From: Methanobacteriota archaeon
GTDB taxonomy: Archaea; Thermoplasmatota; E2; DHVEG-1
Assembly: GCA_903930505.1 (NCBI GenBank)
Contig: CAIYYQ010000083.1
Span: 1 to 9,641, forward strand
DNA length: 9,641 nt
Direction: 5' to 3'
The notes under the pieces are model-generated. The model made no database searches and was not told the origin of the DNA. It saw only the letters and a program-made list of their open reading frames with translations. How positions within the stretch are numbered: the stretch's first letter is position 1; each line of letters opens with the position of its first letter. The translations under genes were made by a program, and so were the position numbers. Below, one piece after another: positions 5,380 to 9,641 of the stretch.

Positions 5380-5784
5380 ATGAATAAGGAACCAAAGATA
5401 CAAAAAACAGAAAAAGAATGGAAAGAAACACTGTCTTCAGATGAGTTTTGTATCCTTAGAAAAAAAGGAACCGAACCACCATTTACCGGAAAATATGTAC
5501 ACAACAAAGAAAAAGGAATCTATACCTGTGCAGCATGCGGCAATGAACTTTTTTCATCAGACGTGAAATTCGACTCAGGGACAGGATGGCCAAGCTTCTG
5601 GGAAACACTTTCAAACGACAAAGTCGAACTAAAAACAGACACAATCCACGGGATGAAACGAATAGAGGTTGTCTGTAGCAACTGCGGAGGACATCTTGGC
5701 CATGTGTTTGACGACGGACCAAAACCCACAGGTCTGCGCTACTGCATCAACTCAACTGGTCTTCATTTTAAAAAAACAAAATAA
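5380..5784 (+). CDS. msrB: Peptide-methionine (R)-S-oxide reductase MsrB
   Basis: MsrB reduces the R form of methionine sulfoxide in proteins, using thioredoxin-type reductants, in the cytoplasm. All hallmarks are in this 134-aa protein: two zinc-binding pairs C50-x2-C53 (YTCAACGNE) and C99-x2-C102 (CSNCGGHLGHVFDDGP), the block KFDSGTGWPSFWE (63-75), and the catalytic Cys122 in GLRYCINS. The length is that of a stand-alone single-domain MsrB. Candidate resolving cysteines are not obvious beyond Cys24, so recycling may use another thiol. It is transcribed towards msrA and the two stop codons are only 10 bases apart, so the two activities are adjacent but under separate promoters. The final codons also contain the T-rich terminator of the opposite operon. 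Confidence 0.97.
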   Translation: MNKEPKIQKTEKEWKETLSSDEFCILRKKGTEPPFTGKYVHNKEKGIYTCAACGNELFSSDVKFDSGTGWPSFWETLSNDKVELKTDTIHGMKRIEVVCSNCGGHLGHVFDDGPKPTGLRYCINSTGLHFKKTK

Positions 5785-5790
5785 AAAAAC
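5769..5790 (-). terminator. T-rich terminator of cupin-msrA
   Basis: On the minus strand this is two runs of seven T separated by ATTTTG, starting a few bases after the msrA stop. It lies inside the last codons of msrB, which encode lysines (KKTK) because of it. Confidence 0.5.
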
Positions 5791-5794
5791 AACG

Positions 5795-6265
5795 CTAAAT
5801 ATGACAAGATACTCCACCGTGTTTTTCGAAATATTTTTGATGATATTCCTCTGCAGAATAGAACTCTTTTGCAGGTGTAATCTCTGTCACAATAGGTTTT
5901 TTGTATTTCTTTAATTCCTCAAGCTTCCTTTTTGATTGCTCTGCAAGTTTTTTTTGTGGGTCTGTATAATAAAAAATCACGGATCGATACTGAGTCCCAC
6001 GATCAGAACCCTGCTTATTTTTCTGAGTGGGATCATGAATATCCCAGAAAATATCAAGAAGCTTTTCATAGGAGATAATTAACGGATTATAGGCGATATG
6101 AACAACCTCTGCATGCCCGGTTTTATCGGTACATACATCCTTGTACGTCGGATTTTTAAAATCACCACCCATGTATCCCACAGTTGTTGAAACAACACCC
6201 TTTATTTTCTGGAATGCTGCTTCAACACCCCAGAAACACCCTGCTCCAAACGTAGCTTTTTCCAT
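5795..6265 (-). CDS. msrA: Peptide-methionine (S)-S-oxide reductase MsrA
   Basis: MsrA reduces the S form of methionine sulfoxide, free or in proteins. The 156-aa sequence has the catalytic Cys10 in TFGAGCFWGVEAAF, the block GYMGGDFKNPTYKDVCTDKTGHAEVV, HDPTQKNKQGSDRGTQYRS, and the C-terminal AEEYHQKYFEKHG, ending GGVSCHI whose Cys could act as the resolving thiol. Possible starts are TTG 6280, ATG 6271 and ATG 6265; the last fits both the family N-terminus (MEKATFGAGCFWG) and a GGTGA ribosome site 9 bases upstream. That site lies in the few bases after the cupin stop codon, so cupin and msrA are co-transcribed and probably translated in close succession. It converges with msrB. Confidence 0.97.
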   Translation of the reverse strand: MEKATFGAGCFWGVEAAFQKIKGVVSTTVGYMGGDFKNPTYKDVCTDKTGHAEVVHIAYNPLIISYEKLLDIFWDIHDPTQKNKQGSDRGTQYRSVIFYYTDPQKKLAEQSKRKLEELKKYKKPIVTEITPAKEFYSAEEYHQKYFEKHGGVSCHI

Positions 6266-6280
6266 AAACATTATCACCAA

Positions 6281-6634
6281 TTATCTTACGACTATTTTTT
6301 TCTTATACCGATCCTTTTGATCAAAAAAAACAATACTTGCATACCCAGCATACACCTTCGCAGAATGCTTTTTTCCTTTTTGAACAAAAAACCGATCACC
6401 CTTTCGATACGTATGCTTCAATCCTTCCTCAACATAATCAACCTTTCCCTCAAGCACAATCTCCCACTGATTCGCATGAGAATGCTCAGGGATATCGGTA
6501 TCTTTTTTAAATTCCATGAATACAACTTGTTCGTTTTCCCCCTGAGACACATACGCGGTAACACCCTCAAACGCAATATCCACTTCAGGAAGATTACATA
6601 TCGGTTTTGGGAAAATACTTACCATAATACTCAT
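6281..6634 (-). CDS. Small cupin-domain protein
   Basis: A single cupin domain of 117 aa. Motif 1 is IPEHSHANQWEIVLEG (His51, His53, Gln56/Glu58) and motif 2 is KGDRFFVQKGKKHSAKV (His90), so a 3-His type metal site is complete; the usual Pro of motif 2 is Gln. Such small cupins act as metal-dependent oxygenases, isomerases or ligand sensors, and this subgroup has no fixed function. The frame is open up to ATG 6682, but the likely TATA element (6669-6662) would then lie inside the gene; ATG 6634 is at leaderless distance from it and agrees with the start of similar proteins. ATG 6625, with AAAGGT upstream, is another option. It heads the operon with msrA, with 15 bases between stop and start, so a link to oxidised-methionine repair or its control is plausible. 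Confidence 0.84.
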   Translation of the reverse strand: MSIMVSIFPKPICNLPEVDIAFEGVTAYVSQGENEQVVFMEFKKDTDIPEHSHANQWEIVLEGKVDYVEEGLKHTYRKGDRFFVQKGKKHSAKVYAGYASIVFFDQKDRYKKKIVVR

Positions 6635-6661
6635 ACCTTTGGTATCAGAATACATGCGTGA

Positions 6662-6669
6662 TTTATTAA
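6662..6669. promoter_or_regulatory. Shared TATA element of the divergent cupin-msrA and GNAT genes
   Basis: TTTATTAA (TTAATAAA on the other strand) is centred at 6665.5, which is 29-30 bases from the GNAT ATG at 6695 and 31 from the cupin ATG at 6634. It is the only TATA-like sequence in the gap, so it may serve both directions with leaderless or near-leaderless mRNAs. Confidence 0.45.
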
Positions 6670-6694
6670 CAAGTATCATCATTCACCATCTTGT

Positions 6695-7156
6695 ATGAAT
6701 AACATGGACGTCACCTTTCGATTCTACAGAAATTCAGACGAAGAAAACGTTACCGAACTTATGAAGGAGTTTTATACAGAAGACATTTATGTAAAAAATA
6801 TCACAACAGAAAAAATAAAAAAAACCTTTCATGAACTAAAACAGCACCCTGAAAAAGGCTGCATCCTTGTTGCAGAAGATGAACTGAAAATCATTGGTTA
6901 CGCACTTTTAATCAACTATTGGAGCAATGAATTTGGAGGTAACATCCTCTACATCGATGAACTCTTCGTACAACCAGCATATCGAGGAAAAGGCATTGGA
7001 ACAAAAATCCTTAACTACATCATCGAACAAAAAATCAATGCACCGGTTGCCATACAATTAGAAGTGACAAAACAAAACAAAAAAGGAATAAAATTTTATA
7101 AAAAATTTGGTTTCGCCGAATCACAATACCATCGTCTCATCTACGAATACAAATAA
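6695..7156 (+). CDS. GNAT-family N-acetyltransferase
   Basis: The 153-aa protein is a complete GCN5-related acetyltransferase, which moves the acetyl group of acetyl-CoA to an amine. Motif A is ILYIDELFVQPAYRGKGIGTKIL (84-106; the RGKGIG loop binds the CoA pyrophosphate), and motif B follows with LEVTKQNKKGIKFYKKFGF (122-140). The N-terminal part (FRFYRNSDEENVTELMKEF) is typical. The acceptor may be an amino acid, a small amine or a protein; the sequence does not tell. ATG 6695 is at leaderless distance from the TATA element; ATG 6704 is a possible second start. It is divergent from cupin-msrA and converges with the serpin gene, with 27 bases between stop codons. Confidence 0.9.
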   Translation: MNNMDVTFRFYRNSDEENVTELMKEFYTEDIYVKNITTEKIKKTFHELKQHPEKGCILVAEDELKIIGYALLINYWSNEFGGNILYIDELFVQPAYRGKGIGTKILNYIIEQKINAPVAIQLEVTKQNKKGIKFYKKFGFAESQYHRLIYEYK

Positions 7157-7175
7157 AAAAAAAAAGAAAAAAAGA
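7151..7175 (-). terminator. T-rich terminator of the serpin gene
   Basis: On the minus strand, CTCTTTTTTTCTTTTTTTTT follows the serpin stop by about 10 bases and reaches into the end of the GNAT gene. It is the longest T-tract in the window. Confidence 0.6.
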
Positions 7176-7183
7176 GGTGGGAG

Positions 7184-8434
7184 TTACTCTGCAGGGTTAA
7201 CGATTTTTCCCATGAAGAGAATATTGCCCGTGTCTTTATGTTGAATGATAAAAAGGAATGGATGGTCTGCGTTAAACATGAGTCGGGGTTGTTCATGACC
7301 TGGACCTATGCCCATAGCCAAACCTATGGCTGTTGCAGCTGCCGCCTCGGTTCCTTCTTCATTCACCTCAATAAATGCTTTGTGAAGCACAGCAGAAATG
7401 AACAGATCCCTGCTTCCAGTTATACCTAAGAAATCCGCATCTGAGAACGCATGAACCATACCCATTTTCTGCAGCGGATCATTCAGCGTATAGGATGTCT
7501 CGAGTTTGAACTTTGGCAGTATGATATCAATTTTTGTCTGTTGGAGAGCATTTTTCCAATCTTTTAATTGCGCCAGAGTAAGATTCTGTTCAACACTGTC
7601 AAGATTTTGATCCTTGGGCAGAATAATCAACATCGAAACATTATCCCCAGCGTACATGAGTTCAAGAACCTGAACAGTTTCAGTCTCGGTATAGTTAAAC
7701 AAGATATCGGATCCAATAAGATTCATCATCGGAACCTGAACAGTCTGAGTCGATGAAACGAAGAAGGATTCGTTCATGGTCATATTCTTATCAAAGGTAT
7801 ATTTCCATGTTCCTTTGAAATAAATCGCATTCGTGAGAATAAGTCTGGTGAGTGAGTTAATTGCACTTGGAGGAACAAGATCTTTGATTCGTCCATTTGT
7901 GTGTTGTTCAACCCAATCATTGATTACTTTCGCTGCTGCAACAGGATTAGAGAAATCAACCTCTGAAGCACGTCCTGCGAAATACGTTGTAATCTCCTCA
8001 ATGTAGTCATCGAGTATTTTAAAGTCTTTACTCAGCCAAAGCGCATTCGCTGTGCTTAGGTTAAACGCGGTGTTATTGTTGTAGATCTGCCAGAGACGAT
8101 ACAATGTTGAAAGCATGGTGCTGTTGCCCTGTTGATACCCTAGAAGATGGCTCATCTCTTCAGCGGTCGAGGTTCTCGCGCCTTCAAAAGCCATGGCGAG
8201 TGCGACGTAAATGCTATACGGCGAGAAAAACACGCTGCCATTCGTTTTACTACAGAGTTCTTTGTAGAGTCTCAGGGCGAAGTCGTTCATTGGATCATTT
8301 AATCCCGGGATGTTTGGTTCTTGCGGTGGAGTCCAAGGAGGACGCACAATATTTGTATATACCATACCAGCGTAGACGCCTGCGGTGATGACCATACACA
8401 CGGCCAATACACCAAAGATTTTCAAGAGTTTCAT
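7184..8434 (-). CDS. Serpin (serine protease inhibitor), secreted or membrane-anchored
   Basis: This 416-aa protein is a full serpin. Residues 5-23 (KIFGVLAVCMVITAGVYAG region) are a signal peptide or N-terminal anchor, followed by a proline-rich linker (31-44). Serpin landmarks are in order: FFSPYSIYVALAMAFEGA (69-86), the shutter/breach block TNAIYFKGTW (201-210), and the reactive-centre hinge EEGTEAAAATAIG (359-371) with small residues at P12-P9, as needed for an inhibitory serpin that inserts its loop after cleavage. Counting from the hinge puts P1 near Gly375 and P1' near Ile376 (LAMG-IG), suggesting elastase- or subtilisin-like targets. The loop is about four residues longer than in alpha-1-antitrypsin before the FNADHPF strand. 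It ends GNILFMGKIVNP, the usual C-terminus. TTTATATA (8473-8466) would give an 8-base leader. It stands alone. Confidence 0.95.
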   Translation of the reverse strand: MKLLKIFGVLAVCMVITAGVYAGMVYTNIVRPPWTPPQEPNIPGLNDPMNDFALRLYKELCSKTNGSVFFSPYSIYVALAMAFEGARTSTAEEMSHLLGYQQGNSTMLSTLYRLWQIYNNNTAFNLSTANALWLSKDFKILDDYIEEITTYFAGRASEVDFSNPVAAAKVINDWVEQHTNGRIKDLVPPSAINSLTRLILTNAIYFKGTWKYTFDKNMTMNESFFVSSTQTVQVPMMNLIGSDILFNYTETETVQVLELMYAGDNVSMLIILPKDQNLDSVEQNLTLAQLKDWKNALQQTKIDIILPKFKLETSYTLNDPLQKMGMVHAFSDADFLGITGSRDLFISAVLHKAFIEVNEEGTEAAAATAIGLAMGIGPGHEQPRLMFNADHPFLFIIQHKDTGNILFMGKIVNPAE

Positions 8435-8465
8435 ATCAAATCACAATTTTATATCACCTCATGAA

Positions 8466-8473
8466 TATATAAA
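8466..8473 (-). promoter_or_regulatory. TATA box of the serpin gene
   Basis: TTTATATA on the minus strand predicts a start near 8442, 8 bases before the ATG. A good GAGGTGA (8460-8454) lies 19 bases from the ATG, too far to serve it and upstream of the predicted start, so it is probably a coincidence. Confidence 0.55.
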
Positions 8474-8485
8474 TGGTTGGAAAAC

Positions 8486-8503
8486 GTTCGGAAAAAACCG
8501 AAC
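8486..8503. repeat. Inverted repeat GTTCGG-A6-CCGAAC (candidate operator)
   Basis: Perfect 6-base arms flank six A's. It lies about 13 bases upstream of the serpin TATA box and about 50 bases upstream of the TATA box of the divergent CBS gene, a place for an activator or repressor of the serpin. Confidence 0.45.
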
Positions 8504-8551
8504 AACATACCTTAAAAACATAAAAAATACCACCTGCGCTGATGACAAACA

Positions 8552-8558
8552 TTTATAA
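8552..8558 (+). promoter_or_regulatory. TATA box of the CBS-domain gene
   Basis: TTTATAA predicts a start near 8580 and a very short leader that just includes the GAGGT ribosome site (8582-8586), 7 bases before ATG 8594. Confidence 0.5.
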
Positions 8559-8593
8559 CGAACCTTTCCTCTACCGAGAGCGAGGTAAACAAT

Positions 8594-9641
8594 ATGGTAA
8601 CTGCTGAAGAAATACTCAACCAAGATATTGTAAAGATAGATGGAAACGAATCATTTTCAAAGGTACTATCTCTATTCAAAGAGACAGACGCAATCGTGAT
8701 CATGGATGGAGATAACTACCAGGGAATGCTCTTGAAACGATGCCTCATGAAACCAAAGATTTCCCTTGACACAAAAGTCCACACCGTACTTACTCACTCA
8801 CCAAAAATCGCTCCGACTACACCTATCGAAGAAATCGCACGACTCATGATAGAAAACAACGTCTATCATCTTCCAGTCATCGACGACGAATCAGTCATTG
8901 GCATTGTTACTGCTGATGATGTCGTACAACAACTTACAGACCACAAATTCGGTTCACAGCCAATAAAAACAATCATGTGCACTGAACCTCGTTCCATCGG
9001 CCCGGAAGAAACCCTTGGAAAAGTAATAGATATGTTTCATGCACAAGATATCCCCTACCTTGCGGTTGTCGATCACAACAAAATTGTCGGCGCGATCACC
9101 ATGGACGACATCATAGAACATATGATGCACCCGGAAGAGAAAATAGGTGGATCACCAGGACATGGTGATTTTGCACAAAAAATACAGAAAAAATTTGACT
9201 TGCCCGTGAAAAGTATTATGCAGGAGGACCCATTGATTCTGTCACCAGAAACAACCATACGCGATGTTCATACGCATATGCATAAATTTGAGCTTGCTGG
9301 TGCACTCATTGGAAAAGATTACACACTCAGCGGAATCGTTACACATAAAGAGCTTCTTGCACCCTTTGTCGATCTTCAAAAACAGGAGCCTTTTGCTATT
9401 CAGTTTCATCATAACACAAAAAAAGTTGAAGGTTTTGATAAAGAAGGAGCAGTTCGTTTTCTCAGAGAAGAGTTTTTGAAGAATTACGAAAAATTCCTTG
9501 AATTTGGATATCTGCATGTTTCACTGGAACAGCATAAAGAAGCAAAAGAAGGAACCCATAGGGTTGTCTGTGAAATAAAACTCTCCACACAGCGAGGCAT
9601 CTTCTATGCATCTCATGAAGGCATGGGTCCATCGCAGGCAA
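8594..9641 (+). CDS. Four-CBS-domain protein with C-terminal HPF/RaiA-like domain (cut by window edge)
   Basis: The frame is open from ATG 8594 to the last base, 349 residues. Four CBS repeats are visible, arranged as two Bateman modules: about 3-55 (degenerate), 62-115 (HLPVIDDESVIGIVTADDVV), 122-178 (IPYLAVVDHNKIVGAITMDDII) and 203-258 (ALIGKDYTLSGIVTHKELL). CBS pairs bind AMP, ADP, ATP or similar ligands and report energy state. From about 266 the pattern changes to strand-helix-strand-strand (FAIQFHH; a helix at 283-302; LHVSLEQHKEA; HRVVCEIKLSTQRGIFYASHEG), which resembles the HPF/RaiA fold that inactivates ribosomes; the family's last helix would start at the window edge (GPSQA). My inference is a nucleotide-sensing ribosome-hibernation protein; the CBS part is sure, the HPF part is not. 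Confidence 0.8.
   Translation, partial: MVTAEEILNQDIVKIDGNESFSKVLSLFKETDAIVIMDGDNYQGMLLKRCLMKPKISLDTKVHTVLTHSPKIAPTTPIEEIARLMIENNVYHLPVIDDESVIGIVTADDVVQQLTDHKFGSQPIKTIMCTEPRSIGPEETLGKVIDMFHAQDIPYLAVVDHNKIVGAITMDDIIEHMMHPEEKIGGSPGHGDFAQKIQKKFDLPVKSIMQEDPLILSPETTIRDVHTHMHKFELAGALIGKDYTLSGIVTHKELLAPFVDLQKQEPFAIQFHHNTKKVEGFDKEGAVRFLREEFLKNYEKFLEFGYLHVSLEQHKEAKEGTHRVVCEIKLSTQRGIFYASHEGMGPSQA

Noticed and set aside
6317..6661. 114-codon plus-strand frame
   Set aside because: Antisense to the cupin gene, which has complete metal-binding motifs.
8104..8388. 94-codon plus-strand frame
   Set aside because: Antisense to the serpin N-terminal region; arginine-rich translation typical of a shadow frame.
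9242..9517. 91-codon minus-strand frame
   Set aside because: Antisense to the fourth CBS domain and HPF-like region.

Overview
The window looks like chromosomal DNA of an A+T-rich archaeon. The evidence is TTTATA-type TATA boxes about 25-30 bases before many start codons, a mix of leaderless starts and starts with GAGGT/GGTGA ribosome sites, T-rich terminators, and archaeal protein families (a CxxC-x17-CxxC mini zinc protein, a tetra-CBS protein with an HPF-like tail, an 8-helix TspO-like protein, a secreted serpin). A euryarchaeal or Thermoplasmatota-like lineage is my guess; no marker gene here settles it. I saw no rRNA, tRNA, insertion sequence or CRISPR array.

Layout. 1-329 (minus): N-terminal part of a class I/II PLP aminotransferase, cut by the window edge. 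598-1065 (plus): short VIT1/CCC1-like membrane protein. 1168-2496 (plus): probable two-gene operon of a pyridoxamine-5'-phosphate-oxidase-fold flavoprotein and the arsenite methyltransferase ArsM. 2557-3128 (minus): two tiny zinc-binding proteins (51 and 55 aa), each with its own promoter, separated by a region rich in inverted repeats. 3129-3633: 505 bases without a confident gene, holding several promoters, a perfect palindrome and three micro-ORFs. 3634-5314 (plus): TspO-like membrane protein followed by a cytoplasmic transglutaminase-like protein. 5380-5784 (plus): MsrB. 5795-6634 (minus): cupin and MsrA in one operon, tail to tail with msrB. 6695-7156 (plus): GNAT acetyltransferase, divergent from cupin-msrA and probably sharing one central TATA element. 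7184-8434 (minus): secreted or membrane-anchored serpin. 8594 to the right edge (plus): four CBS domains plus the start of an HPF/RaiA-like domain, cut by the window.

A theme of stress and protein protection runs through the window, although this is inference from gene content. MsrA and MsrB repair the two diastereomers of oxidised methionine, TspO relatives are linked to oxidative or porphyrin stress, ArsM detoxifies arsenite, the serpin blocks proteases outside the cell, and the CBS/HPF-like protein may tie adenylate energy status to ribosome inactivation. The most original material lies in the non-coding DNA: a 59-base element in the predicted 5' leader of the 51-aa zinc ribbon gene (2750-2808), an inverted repeat wrapped around that gene's TATA box (2826-2857), and the tandem promoters with exactly placed micro-ORFs at 3386-3592.
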